Of a DNA stretch of 64,000 nt, positions 20,676-31,106 are shown piece by piece. Under the pieces are notes generated by a model. The model was not told the DNA's origin, did no database searches, and saw nothing but the letters and a program-made list of their open reading frames with translations. Every line of letters begins with the position of its first letter. Positions within the stretch are counted from its first letter, which is position 1. This DNA is from Massilia eurypsychrophila (GTDB lineage Bacteria > Pseudomonadota > Gammaproteobacteria > Burkholderiales > Burkholderiaceae_D). The position numbers and the translations under genes are program-made. The stretch spans positions 248,001 through 312,000 of the forward strand of contig NZ_PDOC01000005.1 in NCBI RefSeq assembly GCF_002760655.1, written 5' to 3'.

Positions 20676-23600
20676 CTAGCGACCGTAGCCGCCGCCTCCG
20701 GGCGTCTCGATGACGAACACGTCGCCGGCGCCCATCTCCACTTTGCCGATATGCGCCAGCGTCAAGGCGCTGCCGTCGGCGCGCTCGACGCGGTTCTGGC
20801 CCAGCGCGCCCGGGCTGCCGCCAGCCATCCCGAACGGCGCATGGATCCGGTTGTTCGACAGGATTGCTGCCGTCATCGGCTCGAGGAAGCGCACCCTGCG
20901 CACGCCGCCGTTGCCGCCGTGCCAGCGCCCCGCACCGCCCGAGCCGTGCCGGATCTCGTACGACTCGAGCCGCACCGGGAAGCGGAATTCGAGTATCTCG
21001 GGATCGGTCAGGCGCGAATTGGTCATGTTCGTCTGCACTACATCGGTGCCGTCGAAGCCTTCGCCGGCGCCCGAGCCGCCTGAAATGGTCTCGTAATACT
21101 GGTACCTGGCGTTCCCGAAGGTGAAGTTGTTCATCGTCCCCTGCGCCGCGGCCATCACGCCGAGCGCCCCGTACAGCGCATTGGTGATGCAGGTCGACGT
21201 CTCGACATTGCCCGACACGACGGAGGCCGGATAGCGCGGATTGAGCATCGAACCGGGCGGAATGATCACCCGCAGCGGCTTCAGGCAGCCGGCGTTGAGC
21301 GGGATCTCGTCGTCGACCAGCGTGCGAAATACGTACAGCACCGCCGCCATGCACACCGCCGATGGCGCGTTGAAGTTGTTCGGCAGCTGCGGCGAGGTGC
21401 CGGTGAAGTCGATTTCCGCGCTGCGCGTGGCCTGGTCGACCCGAATCGCCACCTCGATGCGCGCGCCGTTGTCGAGCTCCAGGTGGTAGTGGCCGTCCTT
21501 CAGCGCGGTAATCACGCGCCGCACCGCTTCCTCGGCGTTGTCCTGCACGTGCCCCATGTAGGCGCGCACCACGTCGAGACCGAAATGGGCCACCATCTTG
21601 CGCAGTTCTTCGACGCCCTTCTGGTTGGCCGCCACCTGCGCGCGCAGGTCCGCCATGTTCTGGTCGGGGTTGCGCGCCGGGTAGCGCGCACCAAGCAGCA
21701 AGGCACGCGCCTCGCTGTCGCGCAGCAGGCCGTCGACGCCGTCGACCAGCTTGAAGTTGTTGATCAAGACGCCTTCCTGCTCGATGAATTCGGAATCGGG
21801 CGGCATCGAGCCGGGCGTGGTGCCGCCTATGTCGGCATGGTGCCCGCGCGAGCCGACATAGAACAGGATGGTCTCACCAAGCTCGTCGAACACCGGCGAA
21901 ATCACCGTGACGTCCGGCAGGTGGGTGCCGCCGTTGTACGGATCGTTGAGCATGAAGACGTCGCCGGATCGCATCGCGCCGGCGTTCGCCCGCATCACCG
22001 TCTTGATGCTCTCGCCCATCGAGCCGAGGTGCACCGGCATGTGCGGCGCGTTGGCGATCAGGTTGCCGTCGGCGTCGAACAGCGCGCAGCTGAAGTCGAG
22101 CCGCTCCTTGATGTTGACCGAATAGGCGGTGTTCTGCAACCGCAGTCCCATCTGCTCGGCGATCGACATGAACAGGTTGTTGAAGATCTCGAGCATCACC
22201 GGGTCGGCGCTGGTGCCGATCGCGCGCCGCTCCGGCAGCGCCTCCACTCGCCGCATCACCAGGTGGTTATGTGGCGTAACCTCGGCCTGCCAGCCAGGTT
22301 CCACCACCGTCGTCGCGTTGTCCTCGGCGATGATGGCCGGCCCGCCAATCAGGTCGCCGATGCGCAGGTCGGCGCGCCGGTACAGCGCGGTGGCGTGCCA
22401 CACGTCGCCGCCGAACATGCGCACCGTGTCGGCCGGCGCCGGCGCGCCATCGCGCGGCGGCTGCGCGGGCATGGATTCCTGCGGCGCGCCGGAAGCGCCG
22501 ATCGCCTCCACCGAGACCGCCTCCACCACCAGCGCCTTGGCCGGCATCAGGAACGAGAAGCGCTTCTTGTAGGCCGCCTGGAACTGGCGCATCATGCCAT
22601 CCGGTTCGTCGAACAGCACGATGATGGCCGAGTCGGTGCCTTCGTAGCGCAGATGCACGCGCCGCACCAGCGTGATGCGCTGCGCGGCGACGCCTTGCGC
22701 GAGCAGCTCGTCGCGCACGCCGTCGCCAAGCTCGTTGAGCCGGCGCGCCAGCGCTTGCTGCCCAACGTCGGCCAGTTTCAGCTCCACCGCCGCTTCGCGC
22801 ATCGCCGTCTGGTCGGCCAGGCCCATGCCGTAGGCCGACATGACGCCGGCCAGCGTATGCACGAACACCGTCTTCATGCCCAGCGCGTCCGCCACCAGGC
22901 AGGCGTGCTGGCCGCCGGCGCCGCCGAAGCTGGTCAGCGTGTAGTCGGTGACGTCGTGCCCGCGCTGCACCGAAATCTGCTTGATCGCATTCGCCATGTT
23001 GCCTACTGCGATGCGGATGAAGCCTTCGGCCACCTGCTCGGGCGCCGACGTGGCGCCGGTCGCCGCGCCGATGTCGCGCGCCATTTCGGCGAACCTGGCA
23101 GCGACGATATCGCGGTCGAGCGCCTCACTGCCGTCCGCTCCGAACAGGTGGGGAAAATACGCCGGCTGGATTTTTCCCAGCATCAGATTGCAGTCGGTGA
23201 CCGCCAGCGGCCCGCCGCGCCGATAGCTGGCCGGCCCGGGATTGGCGCCTGCGCTGTCCGGCCCCACCCGATAGCGGCTGCCGTCGAAGTGCAGGATCGA
23301 GCCGCCGCCGGCGGCCACCGTATGGATGCTCATCATCGGCGCGCGCATGCGCACGCCCGCCACCTGCGTCTCGAACACGCGTTCGAACTCGCCCGAAAAA
23401 TGCGATACGTCGGTCGAGGTGCCGCCCATGTCGAAACCGATCACCCGATCGAACCCGGCCAGCTGGCTGGCGCGCACCATGCCGACAATGCCGCCGGCAG
23501 GTCCCGACAGGATGCTGTCCTTGCCCTGGAAGGCGCGCGCGTCGGTCAGGCCGCCGTTCGACTGCATGAACTGCAGGTTCACGCCCGGCATCTGGCTGGC

Positions 23601-24272
23601 CACCTGGTCGACGTAGCGGCGCAGGATCGGCGACAGGTAGGCGTCGACCACGGTGGTGTCGCCGCGCGCGACCAGTTTCATCATCGGGCTGACCCGGTGC
23701 GACACCGATATCTGCGTGAAGCCGATGACGGCGGCGATGCGCGCCGCGGCCGCCTCGTGTTCGGTGTAACGGTAGCCGTGCATGAAGACGATGGCGAGCG
23801 AGCGCAGGCCCTGGTCATGCAGCGCCTGCAGCGCGGCGCGCGTGGCCGCTTCGTCGAGCGGGCGCAGGACGTCGCCATGGGCGCCCACGCGCTCGTCGAT
23901 TTCAATCACGTCCGAATACAGCAATTCGGGCAGTACGATGTGGCGGTCGAACAATCGCGGGCGGTTCTGGTAGGCGATGCGCAAGGCGTCGCGAAAGCCG
24001 CGCGTGATCGCCAGCGCGGTCGGCTCGCCCTTGCGCTCGAGCAGCGCGTTGGTGGCCACGGTGGTTCCCATCTTCACCGCCTCGATGCGCGCCACCGGGA
24101 TCGCGCCGTCCGCGCCCAGGCCCAGCAGGTGGCGGATGCCGGCCACCGCGGCATCGCGGTAGCGCTCTGGATCGTCCGACAGCAGTTTATGGGTGGCCAG
24201 CTGGCCGTCCGGCCGGCGCGCGACGATGTCGGTAAACGTGCCGCCGCGATCAATCCAGAACTGCCAGTCCAT
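20676..24272 (-). CDS. 5-oxoprolinase (ATP-hydrolysing), single-chain HyuA-HyuB fusion
   Basis: The enzyme would open 5-oxoproline to glutamate with ATP, or hydrolyse a related hydantoin. The 1198-residue protein combines the HyuA half (start [54 protein letters not shown]) and the HyuB half from about residue 690 ([43 protein letters not shown], ending PGGGGYGR). The length fits eukaryotic-type OPLAH. It is a stand-alone gene, divergent from nnr, ending 18 bp from the receiver-TPR gene stop. Confidence 0.93.
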   Translation of the reverse strand: MDWQFWIDRGGTFTDIVARRPDGQLATHKLLSDDPERYRDAAVAGIRHLLGLGADGAIPVARIEAVKMGTTVATNALLERKGEPTALAITRGFRDALRIAYQNRPRLFDRHIVLPELLYSDVIEIDERVGAHGDVLRPLDEAATRAALQALHDQGLRSLAIVFMHGYRYTEHEAAAARIAAVIGFTQISVSHRVSPMMKLVARGDTTVVDAYLSPILRRYVDQVASQMPGVNLQFMQSNGGLTDARAFQGKDSILSGPAGGIVGMVRASQLAGFDRVIGFDMGGTSTDVSHFSGEFERVFETQVAGVRMRAPMMSIHTVAAGGGSILHFDGSRYRVGPDSAGANPGPASYRRGGPLAVTDCNLMLGKIQPAYFPHLFGADGSEALDRDIVAARFAEMARDIGAATGATSAPEQVAEGFIRIAVGNMANAIKQISVQRGHDVTDYTLTSFGGAGGQHACLVADALGMKTVFVHTLAGVMSAYGMGLADQTAMREAAVELKLADVGQQALARRLNELGDGVRDELLAQGVAAQRITLVRRVHLRYEGTDSAIIVLFDEPDGMMRQFQAAYKKRFSFLMPAKALVVEAVSVEAIGASGAPQESMPAQPPRDGAPAPADTVRMFGGDVWHATALYRRADLRIGDLIGGPAIIAEDNATTVVEPGWQAEVTPHNHLVMRRVEALPERRAIGTSADPVMLEIFNNLFMSIAEQMGLRLQNTAYSVNIKERLDFSCALFDADGNLIANAPHMPVHLGSMGESIKTVMRANAGAMRSGDVFMLNDPYNGGTHLPDVTVISPVFDELGETILFYVGSRGHHADIGGTTPGSMPPDSEFIEQEGVLINNFKLVDGVDGLLRDSEARALLLGARYPARNPDQNMADLRAQVAANQKGVEELRKMVAHFGLDVVRAYMGHVQDNAEEAVRRVITALKDGHYHLELDNGARIEVAIRVDQATRSAEIDFTGTSPQLPNNFNAPSAVCMAAVLYVFRTLVDDEIPLNAGCLKPLRVIIPPGSMLNPRYPASVVSGNVETSTCITNALYGALGVMAAAQGTMNNFTFGNARYQYYETISGGSGAGEGFDGTDVVQTNMTNSRLTDPEILEFRFPVRLESYEIRHGSGGAGRWHGGNGGVRRVRFLEPMTAAILSNNRIHAPFGMAGGSPGALGQNRVERADGSALTLAHIGKVEMGAGDVFVIETPGGGGYGR

Positions 24273-24387
24273 GCCTGCTCCTCGCTTTTGTTAAGCTTCC
24301 TGACGTATTGTATTCGCCCCCAGCGCAAAAATTAGCGAAAATGCACAGTCACCGGCGCTAAAATGCCTGGTCAACCCGGGAGATTCG

Positions 24388-25908
24388 ATGAAGCCTTTAT
24401 ATACGGTGGCGCAGATTCGCGCGATCGAACACGCGGTCTCCGCCACGCTCGAACCGGGCGCGCTGATGCAGCGCGCCGGCCACGCCGCCGCCAATGTCGC
24501 GCTGGCGCTGCTGGCGGGCCTGGCCAACCGCAGCGTGCTGCTGCTGGCCGGCCCCGGCAACAACGGCGGCGACGCGCTGGAGGCGGCCGCCAACCTGGCC
24601 CACGCCAGCGCCGGCGTCGATGTCGCGGTGATCCACCTGCCGGGCACTCAGGCCACGTCGCCGGAAACGGCGGCCGCCCTCGCCCACGCCGCCGAAAGCC
24701 AGGTGCGCTTTCTCGGCGAACTGCCCGACCTCGAGCCTGGCCTGGTGATCGACGGCCTGTTCGGCATTGGCCTGGCGCGCGCGCTCGACGGCCCGGCCCG
24801 CGCGCTGGTGGAAGCGGTCAACGCGCTGGGCTGGCCAGTGCTGTCGCTCGATGTGCCGAGCGGGCTCGATGCCGACAGCGGCGCCGTCGTCGGCCCGGAC
24901 GGCGTCGCCATCCACGCTGCGCGCACCCTCACCTTTATCGGCGACAAGCCAGGCCTGCATACGTTCGAAGGCGTTGACCATGCCGGCGCGGTGCAGGTCG
25001 ACGCGCTGGCGATAGCCGACGCTCACTTCCCGCCCGCGCAGGCGCAGCTGAACGAACCGGCGCTGTTCGCTCGCTGCGTGAAGCGGCGCCTGCACAATTC
25101 GCACAAGGGTAGCTTTGGCGACGTCGCCATCGTCGGCGGCGCGCATGGCATGGCCGGTGCGCCCACGCTGTCGGCGCGCGGCGCGCTGTTCGCCGGCGCC
25201 GGCCGCGTGCTGGTGGCCGCGCTCGATCCTGGCCCGGCCTTCGACAGCGTGCAGCCCGAAATCATGTTTCGCAGCGCCGCCGACTTTGCCATCGGCGAAG
25301 GCACGCTGGTGATCGGTCCCGGCATGGGCGGCTCGGCGCTCGCGATGGAGCTGCTGGCCAAGGCCCTGGCCGGCGACGCCGCACTGGTCATCGACGCCGA
25401 TGCGCTGAATCTGATCGCGGCCAGCGTCGACCTGCGCGAGCGTGTAGCCGGCCGCTCGGCGCCCACCGTGCTCACGCCGCATCCGCTGGAAGCGGCGCGC
25501 CTGCTCGGCGTCACGGTGGCCGAAGTCCAGCGCGACCGGCTGGGTTGCGCCCGCGCGCTGGCCGCCAGCCTTCAGTCGATTGTCGTGCTCAAGGGTGCCG
25601 GCAGCGTGATCGCCGACGTCGATGGCGCAGCGGTCGTCAACGCCACCGGCAACCCCGGCCTGGCCACGGCCGGCACCGGCGACGTGCTGGCCGGGATCTG
25701 CGGCAGCCTGCTGGCGCAGGGATGGCCGGCGCGCGAGGCGGCGCTGGGCGCGGTGTGGATCCATGGCGCCGCCGCCGACCGCCTGGTCGAACAGGGAACC
25801 GGCCCGATCGGCATGGTCGCCGGCGAACTGCCCGCGGCGGCGCGCTCGGTGCTCAATGAACTGGTGGCTGCCAGCGCGGTCAGACCAAACGGCCGGCCGC
25901 AATCGTGA
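24388..25908 (+). CDS. nnr: Bifunctional NAD(P)H-hydrate epimerase / ADP-dependent dehydratase
   Basis: This enzyme repairs hydrated NAD(P)H. The 506-residue protein has an N-terminal YjeF epimerase domain (residues 1-215; [40 protein letters not shown]). A C-terminal carbohydrate-kinase-like dehydratase domain follows ([52 protein letters not shown]). Both halves look intact. The usual partner tsaE is not adjacent. Its last 29 bp overlap the end of the convergent ABC ATPase gene. Confidence 0.95.
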   Translation: MKPLYTVAQIRAIEHAVSATLEPGALMQRAGHAAANVALALLAGLANRSVLLLAGPGNNGGDALEAAANLAHASAGVDVAVIHLPGTQATSPETAAALAHAAESQVRFLGELPDLEPGLVIDGLFGIGLARALDGPARALVEAVNALGWPVLSLDVPSGLDADSGAVVGPDGVAIHAARTLTFIGDKPGLHTFEGVDHAGAVQVDALAIADAHFPPAQAQLNEPALFARCVKRRLHNSHKGSFGDVAIVGGAHGMAGAPTLSARGALFAGAGRVLVAALDPGPAFDSVQPEIMFRSAADFAIGEGTLVIGPGMGGSALAMELLAKALAGDAALVIDADALNLIAASVDLRERVAGRSAPTVLTPHPLEAARLLGVTVAEVQRDRLGCARALAASLQSIVVLKGAGSVIADVDGAAVVNATGNPGLATAGTGDVLAGICGSLLAQGWPAREAALGAVWIHGAAADRLVEQGTGPIGMVAGELPAAARSVLNELVAASAVRPNGRPQS

Positions 25909-26596
25909 TGGTGCGCCCGCAGCGCGCCGCGATCGAGGTGTCGTGCGTGACCAGCACCAGGGTCGAGCCGCGTTCGCGATTGAGTTCGAACATCAGCTGG
26001 ATGACCGCTTCGCCGGTGGCCGCATCAAGGCTGCCGGTCGGCTCGTCGGCAAACAGCAGCGGCGGCTCGGTGACGAAGGCGCGCGCCAGCGCCACGCGCT
26101 GCTGCTCGCCGCCGGACAGAAACTTGGGATAATGCTTGAGCCGGCTGTCGAGGCCGACCCGGCCCAGCATCGCCGTCGCCTTCGCGCGCGCGTCCGCCTC
26201 GCCGCGCAATTCGAGCGGCAGCATGACGTTTTCCAGCGCGTTCAGGTGCGCCAGCAGTTGGAACGACTGGAACACGAAGCCCAGCTTGGCCATCCGCAGC
26301 CGCGCACGGCCATCCTCGTCGAGGGCGAAAATGTCGACGCCGTCGAGGATCACGGTACCGGTCGATGGATTGTCGAGTCCGGCCAGCAGGCCGAGCAAGG
26401 TGGACTTGCCGGAACCGGACGCGCCCACGATCGCGAGCGTCTCAGCCGGTTGCACTGTAAAATCGACGCTGTGCAAGATGGTCAGTTCGCCGCTGGCGTC
26501 GGCTACCTTCTTCGATAGCTGGCGAACTTCAATCGCCGCCGGCTTGCCGGCTTGTTCGTTAACATAACTTTTGGATGCTTCCTGGATGTCACGCAT
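25880..26596 (-). CDS. LolD/YbbA-like ABC transporter ATP-binding protein
   Basis: This 238-residue ATPase of the MacB/LolD branch has Walker [11 protein letters not shown]-loop [18 protein letters not shown], signature [15 protein letters not shown] and Walker [13 protein letters not shown], with the H-loop VTHD. YbbA-type ATPases pair with the large YbbP permease, but no permease gene lies beside it in this window. It is divergent from tesA, as ybbA is in E. coli. The chosen ATG (26596-26594) lies in the same palindromic CATG that holds the tesA ATG. A much longer frame upstream is antisense to tesA. Confidence 0.9.
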   Translation of the reverse strand: MRDIQEASKSYVNEQAGKPAAIEVRQLSKKVADASGELTILHSVDFTVQPAETLAIVGASGSGKSTLLGLLAGLDNPSTGTVILDGVDIFALDEDGRARLRMAKLGFVFQSFQLLAHLNALENVMLPLELRGEADARAKATAMLGRVGLDSRLKHYPKFLSGGEQQRVALARAFVTEPPLLFADEPTGSLDAATGEAVIQLMFELNRERGSTLVLVTHDTSIAARCGRTITIAAGRLV

Positions 26597-27221
26597 GCTT
26601 GCTTTTCTCACTAAATGGATGCTCGGCGCGGTGCTGTTGCTGGCCGCGGCGCTCGCCCATTCTGCACCAAAAACGGTGCTCGTGCTCGGCGACAGCCTGT
26701 CGGCCGAATATGGCCTGAGCCGCGGCAGCGGCTGGGTCGCGCTGCTCGAACAAAAACTCAAGGCCGAGAAGGTCGACGCCCGCATCGTCAACGCCAGCAT
26801 CAGCGGCGAAACGACCAGCGGCGGGCGCACCCGCCTGCCGGCACTGCTGACCCAGCACAAGCCGGCGCTGGTGGTCATCGAGCTTGGCGCCAACGACGGC
26901 CTGCGCGGCCTGCCGGTCGCCGCCGCCGAGGCCAACCTGCGCGCGATGGTCGACATGGCGCGCAAGAACGATGCGCAGGTGCTGCTGGTGGGCATGCGCA
27001 TGCCGCCCAATTACGGGCGCGATTACACCGAACGCTTCTTCAGTATGTACAAGACCATCTCGACCCAGATGAAGGCGCCGCTGGTGCCGTTCATGCTCGA
27101 AGGCGTGGCCGAAAAGCCGGCGCTGTTCCAGGCCGACCGCCTGCACCCGACCGCCCAGGCCCACCCGGTCATCCTCGCCAACATCTGGCCGAAGATCCTG
27201 CCGCTGGTCAAAGCCCGATGA
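26595..27221 (+). CDS. tesA: Multifunctional esterase TesA (acyl-CoA thioesterase I / protease I / lysophospholipase L1)
   Basis: This periplasmic SGNH hydrolase has about 208 residues. A signal peptide (KWMLGAVLLLAAALAHSA) precedes the mature part, which starts PKTVLVLGDSLSAEYGL with the nucleophile Ser in GDSLS. Block III GANDG and the catalytic Asp/His in DRLHPTAQAH are present. The start is uncertain: in-frame ATGs lie at 26586 and 26595 and no clear ribosome site separates them. The stop overlaps the mnmH start by 4 bp. The divergent pairing with a YbbA-type ATPase mirrors E. coli. Confidence 0.93.
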   Translation: MLAFLTKWMLGAVLLLAAALAHSAPKTVLVLGDSLSAEYGLSRGSGWVALLEQKLKAEKVDARIVNASISGETTSGGRTRLPALLTQHKPALVVIELGANDGLRGLPVAAAEANLRAMVDMARKNDAQVLLVGMRMPPNYGRDYTERFFSMYKTISTQMKAPLVPFMLEGVAEKPALFQADRLHPTAQAHPVILANIWPKILPLVKAR

Positions 27222-28273
27222 GATACCCGGCCATCCAGAGTTTCGCCGACGTGCTGCCGGTGCTGGGCGAATTCGACGCCATCATCGACGTGCGCAGCGA
27301 GTCCGAGTTCGCGCTCGACCATATTCCCGGCGCCATCAACTGCCCAGTGCTGAACGACGAGGAACGCATCCGCGTCGGCACCATGTATGTACAGGTGAAC
27401 TCGTTCGAAGCGAAGAAGCTCGGCGCCGCGCTCGTGTCGCGCAACATCGCCCGCCACATCGAAGAGCTGTGGATCGGCAAGCCGCGCGACTGGAAACCGC
27501 TGATCTACTGCTGGCGCGGCGGCAACCGCAGCGGCGCCATGGCGCACGTGCTGGCCCGGATCGGCTGGCCGGCCATCCAGCTCGACGGCGGCTACAAGGC
27601 CTACCGTGCCCACGTCAGCGAGGACCTGGCGGTGCCGCCGCGGCTCGCCTTCAAGGTCATCTGCGGCACCACCGGCAGCGGCAAGAGCCGCCTGCTCGAA
27701 GTGCTCGACGCGATCGGCGCCCAGGTGCTCGACCTCGAGCAGCTGGCCGCGCACCGCGGTTCGGTACTGGGCAACCTGCCCAGCCAGCCGCAGCCGTCGC
27801 AGAAAATGTTCGAAACGATGGTGTGGGAAAAGCTGCGCCAGTTCGATTCGTCGCGGCCGGTCTTCGTCGAGTCCGAAAGCAAGAAGGTCGGCAACCTGCG
27901 CGTGCCCGACGCCTTGATGGAACAGATGCGCCTGTCGCCGTGCATTTCGCTGACCCTGTCGCGGACCAATCGGGTGCGCCTGCTGATGGAGGACTATCGC
28001 CACTTCACCACCGATCCGGCGTTGCTGAACACCCAGCTCGAGTGCCTGGTCAAGCTGCACGGGCGCGACAAGATCACGGCCTGGCACGACATGGCCAACG
28101 ACGGCCGCATGCCGCAACTGGTCGACGAATTGCTGGTGAACCACTACGATCCGGCCTATATCAGGTCGATCGACCGCAATTTCACGCTGTTCGGCCACGC
28201 CGAGGTGCTCGAGTTGCCCGACATCGGCAAGGACGATTTCCTCGCCGCCGCGCACTATCTGCACGCTCGATAG
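27218..28273 (+). CDS. mnmH: tRNA 2-selenouridine / geranylthio-tRNA synthase MnmH (SelU)
   Basis: MnmH converts 2-thiouridine at the tRNA wobble base to 2-selenouridine through a geranylated intermediate. The 351-residue protein has an N-terminal rhodanese domain with the active Cys98 in YCWRGGNRSG and a C-terminal P-loop domain (GTTGSGKSRLL, residues 150-160). Length and order match the family. Selenophosphate synthase is not in this window; SelO at 8.6 kb is a Cys form. Its ATG overlaps the tesA stop (ATGA), so translation is coupled. Confidence 0.94.
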   Translation: MRYPAIQSFADVLPVLGEFDAIIDVRSESEFALDHIPGAINCPVLNDEERIRVGTMYVQVNSFEAKKLGAALVSRNIARHIEELWIGKPRDWKPLIYCWRGGNRSGAMAHVLARIGWPAIQLDGGYKAYRAHVSEDLAVPPRLAFKVICGTTGSGKSRLLEVLDAIGAQVLDLEQLAAHRGSVLGNLPSQPQPSQKMFETMVWEKLRQFDSSRPVFVESESKKVGNLRVPDALMEQMRLSPCISLTLSRTNRVRLLMEDYRHFTTDPALLNTQLECLVKLHGRDKITAWHDMANDGRMPQLVDELLVNHYDPAYIRSIDRNFTLFGHAEVLELPDIGKDDFLAAAHYLHAR

Positions 28274-28294
28274 CGCCCTGCCCGCCGGTCGCCG

Positions 28295-29233
28295 TCAGGT
28301 CGCCTCTAGCGGCGGACCGAAACCGGCTGGCTTGACCGCTAGCAGCGCACAGTCCAGCTTGCGAAACACGTTCTCCGCCGTGTTGCCAATTACAAATCCG
28401 GGAATGCCGGTGCGTGCGACGGTGCCCATGACCAGCAGATCGATATGGTGGTCGGCGACAAACTGCAGGAGCGCCTTGTCAGGCTGTCCACGCACGTGAT
28501 GGACGTGCAATTGCCCAACAATGGCCGACTTCTTCACTGCCCTGTCAAGGGCGGTGCGGTGGACGCGCTGAGTCTGCAGCACCGTATCGAGGATCTCTTC
28601 GTCCGACATTTCGATCCATACGTTGTCGCGGAGATATTCTTCGAATGGGAAATCCCAGCACGATACGACTTGCAATTCGCAGCCAAACTGATCCGACACG
28701 GAACGCGCCAAGCGGAGGAGGCGCGCGGACAGTTCTTCCGCTTCCCGGTCCGCGCCCTGCGGGTCGATTGCGACTGCCACCTTTACCCCGTCGGTCCTGT
28801 CGAACCCCGGGCGGCTCAACCATACCGGGCACGGGCATTTGCGCAACAGTTCCATGTCCACGGCCTTAAAGCCCCGGTCGGCATCGTCTTGTTCAGCTTC
28901 CTTGATCAGCAGATCGGCTCCATGTCGCTGCACGTGTTGAATGATGCGCACGGCCGGCGTGCTGCCACTGTCCACATGAATCGGTACCGGCACATCTTCT
29001 GCACTTATGCCCGTTGCCGCGCGTGCCGCCAGGATCGACGCGTCAAGATGCTGAACCAGCGAAGCTTCATATCGCTCACGATACTTCGCTTGCTTTGCGG
29101 GAAACTCCGGGCAGACGATCAGGGCACTGAGGTCGGCCTGATTGCGACGAGCGGTAGCCAGCGCCTCCTCGAGGGCTGTTACGTCGTCCGTGACTGCCTG
29201 GCTGGCAAATAGTATTTTCTGGAATGTTGACAT
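28295..29233 (-). CDS. Universal stress protein, two-domain UspE-like
   Basis: This 312-residue protein consists of two Usp folds. The N-half starts FQKILFASQAVTDD. The C-half has LLVMGTVARTGIPGFVIGNTAENV, the UspE-type end loop that replaces the ATP-binding glycine pattern. UspE-type proteins act in stress survival and do not bind ATP strongly. It is the left end of a run of stress genes. It ends 21 bp from the convergent mnmH. Confidence 0.88.
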   Translation of the reverse strand: MSTFQKILFASQAVTDDVTALEEALATARRNQADLSALIVCPEFPAKQAKYRERYEASLVQHLDASILAARAATGISAEDVPVPIHVDSGSTPAVRIIQHVQRHGADLLIKEAEQDDADRGFKAVDMELLRKCPCPVWLSRPGFDRTDGVKVAVAIDPQGADREAEELSARLLRLARSVSDQFGCELQVVSCWDFPFEEYLRDNVWIEMSDEEILDTVLQTQRVHRTALDRAVKKSAIVGQLHVHHVRGQPDKALLQFVADHHIDLLVMGTVARTGIPGFVIGNTAENVFRKLDCALLAVKPAGFGPPLEAT

Positions 29234-29403
29234 TATTTGCTCCGTGTTTGTCCGCGCGAGGGCAACGGATGGGAGTACTCGGATGGCTGAACGCCATTTT
29301 CGACCCTCGGCATCAGCTTAAATCGTAGCGCAATTTAGGCGAAAAAACTGGCCGTGGGCGTCAACGACGAGCGATTTACGGGCGGCCAAGGACTCCGCGC
29401 GCA

Positions 29404-30231
29404 TCAGTGCGCCATCCATACCGGCACCTCCATCGACTCGAGCACGGTGCGGCTGGCGCCCCCCATCACCATCTCGCGCAGGCGCGAGCGACCGTAGGCG
29501 CCCATGACCAGAAGATCGGCGCCGCATTCGACACTGGCCCGCACCAGAGCCGCACCGGCATCGGTGCCGGTGCTGTCGATATCTTCTTCGGCGTTGACGC
29601 CGTGGCGTGCCAGAAATACCGCCATGTCGGCGTCCGTCTCGGCAGCGGCGCCTCCTTCGTCGACGATGAGCAAATGCACTTTGTCGGCGTTGCACAGCAG
29701 TGGCAAGGCACTGCCGATCGCGCGGCGCGCTTCATTGCTTCGGTTCCATGCCACCGCAATGCGCGCCCCGACGCTGGCGAACTCGCCGCGCGCCGGCACG
29801 ACCAGCACCGGCACGGCGTTGTTGAGCATCACCCACTCCGGCAGGTCCGATCGTGTGCTCGGGTCGCAGTTCGGTCCCCTGGCCTGGCTGACGACGATCA
29901 AGTCGCTGCACATTCCATGCATGGCCAGCGCCAATGCGGGGTCCAGTTCCACCAGGCGCGTTTCGAACGACACGACGCCCATCGCACGCATCTGTTGCTC
30001 GAATGTCGCCAATGCGGCAGTGCAGCGCCCCCTCGCCGGTTCGATATCGATCGGCGTCAGCGGCACAACCGGATCAATCGCCGTCCGCACAAACCCCGCT
30101 GGCAGCCAACCTGTCGCCGCCAGGCCGATCAGGTGCGCCTCGTACTTGAGCGCGAGGTGTGTGGCCATCTTGAGGCGTGCTTCACAATGCTTGCTGTCGT
30201 CGATGTGCACAACAATAGTTTGCAGGGACAT
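29404..30231 (-). CDS. Universal stress protein, two-domain
   Basis: This 275-residue protein starts SLQTIVVHIDDSKHCEARL. Its C-terminal domain has DLLVMGAYGRSRLREMVMGGASRTVLE, close to the ATP-binding pattern G-x2-G-x9-G. The N-terminal domain lacks this motif. The ATG at 30231 is chosen because GGAGAAGGAA precedes it; the frame continues upstream without similarity. It is followed, after 170 bp, by the second Usp gene on the same strand. Confidence 0.87.
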   Translation of the reverse strand: MSLQTIVVHIDDSKHCEARLKMATHLALKYEAHLIGLAATGWLPAGFVRTAIDPVVPLTPIDIEPARGRCTAALATFEQQMRAMGVVSFETRLVELDPALALAMHGMCSDLIVVSQARGPNCDPSTRSDLPEWVMLNNAVPVLVVPARGEFASVGARIAVAWNRSNEARRAIGSALPLLCNADKVHLLIVDEGGAAAETDADMAVFLARHGVNAEEDIDSTGTDAGAALVRASVECGADLLVMGAYGRSRLREMVMGGASRTVLESMEVPVWMAH

Positions 30232-30440
30232 TTCCTTCTCCTTGTGGTAGGTTGATCTGGACGGCGATGCCCGCAGGAGAACGCTTGTGCGGCGATGCAA
30301 GGCTGGTTCCATCGTCGAGCTAGGCTATGGATATGCTAGCGCAAAGTGGGCTTTTTGCTAGTGACGCAAATGGAATGTTTGCCCCACTACAGGTCGCCAG
30401 GCGCGGATTTCAAACGACTCCCCGTTTCGCCTCGCACATC

Positions 30441-30478
30441 GAGCTCGGCCTCATAGCTCATGCGAAATAACCGAGCTC
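30441..30478 (-). terminator. Inverted repeat just after psiE (possible terminator)
   Basis: An 8-bp perfect repeat (gagctcgg / ccgagctc) is separated by 22 nt and begins 3 bp beyond the psiE stop. No T-run follows, so termination is only a suggestion from position. Confidence 0.35.
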
Positions 30479-30480
30479 CC

Positions 30481-30954
30481 TCAAAGTTCGCCATGCCCTT
30501 CGATGGAGGTATTTTTCACCACTGCGAGCCAATAGGCGATAGCCAGTGCGAGCACGAGTGCAGCGGTGGCGAACACATACTCAGGACTCACCACTTTGTA
30601 ATCCAACACAATGACCTTGCGTGCGACTGCCATGAACGCTGTCGCTAAGACAATTTTGATATGGATGACGTTCTCGCGCAGGTAACTGGTAATATTAATG
30701 AAAATCTCGATCGCAATCAGCACGGCCATGAACGCACCGAACGTCGCGAAAATATCGCTTATTTCAAGCAAGAAGTACGGATGCGCAACGATGCGTGTAT
30801 ACAGGACGTAGACCACGTCTGCCACGCCCCACCAGATCACGAGAACCATTAGCACGGCCAGAACTCGCACGGCATAGCGTATGAGTTTCACGAGCATCCT
30901 AATGAGGGGATCGTTCACCCCATGCGGCCCCTGTGGCGGAGTGTGTGCGCTCAT
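30481..30954 (-). CDS. psiE: PsiE-family membrane protein
   Basis: This 157-residue protein has four predicted membrane helices (VRVLAVLMVLVIWWGVADVV, ISDIFATFGAFMAVLIAIEI, a helix near VLATAFMAVARKVIVLD, and YVFATAALVLALAIAYWLAV). This is the PsiE (phosphate-starvation-inducible) topology, and FINITSYLRENVIHIKIVLATA is typical of the family. Its biochemical role is unknown. ATG 30954 is chosen for its AGGAGAATTGA site; the open frame extends upstream. It is divergent from the P-type ATPase gene across 152 bp. Confidence 0.85.
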   Translation of the reverse strand: MSAHTPPQGPHGVNDPLIRMLVKLIRYAVRVLAVLMVLVIWWGVADVVYVLYTRIVAHPYFLLEISDIFATFGAFMAVLIAIEIFINITSYLRENVIHIKIVLATAFMAVARKVIVLDYKVVSPEYVFATAALVLALAIAYWLAVVKNTSIEGHGEL

Positions 30955-31106
30955 TTCAATTCTCCTGAACAAATGGTTGAGATGGTAATTTTGGCCTATA
31001 TTCATTAAGTTAGTCGATTTTTGATCTGTCAACTTGCCTGTTTCATTTCCGCACTCGATTTTTCTTTGGATTTTTACGAATCCGCTTATTGAAAGGAAAT
31101 GCTTAT

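Noticed and set aside
21483-24335. 950-codon open frame antisense to the 5-oxoprolinase gene
   Set aside because: Same composition artefact; the minus-strand protein has all expected motifs.
25880-27010. 376-codon version of the LolD-like ATPase with an extra 138 N-terminal residues
   Set aside because: The extension is antisense to tesA, lacks similarity to any ABC protein and would put the gene across another intact gene.
31010-31040. FNR/Anr-like site ttgatctgtcaac between psiE and the P-type ATPase
   Set aside because: The two half-sites are separated by 4 nt where FNR needs TTGAT-N4-ATCAA; only one half is good.
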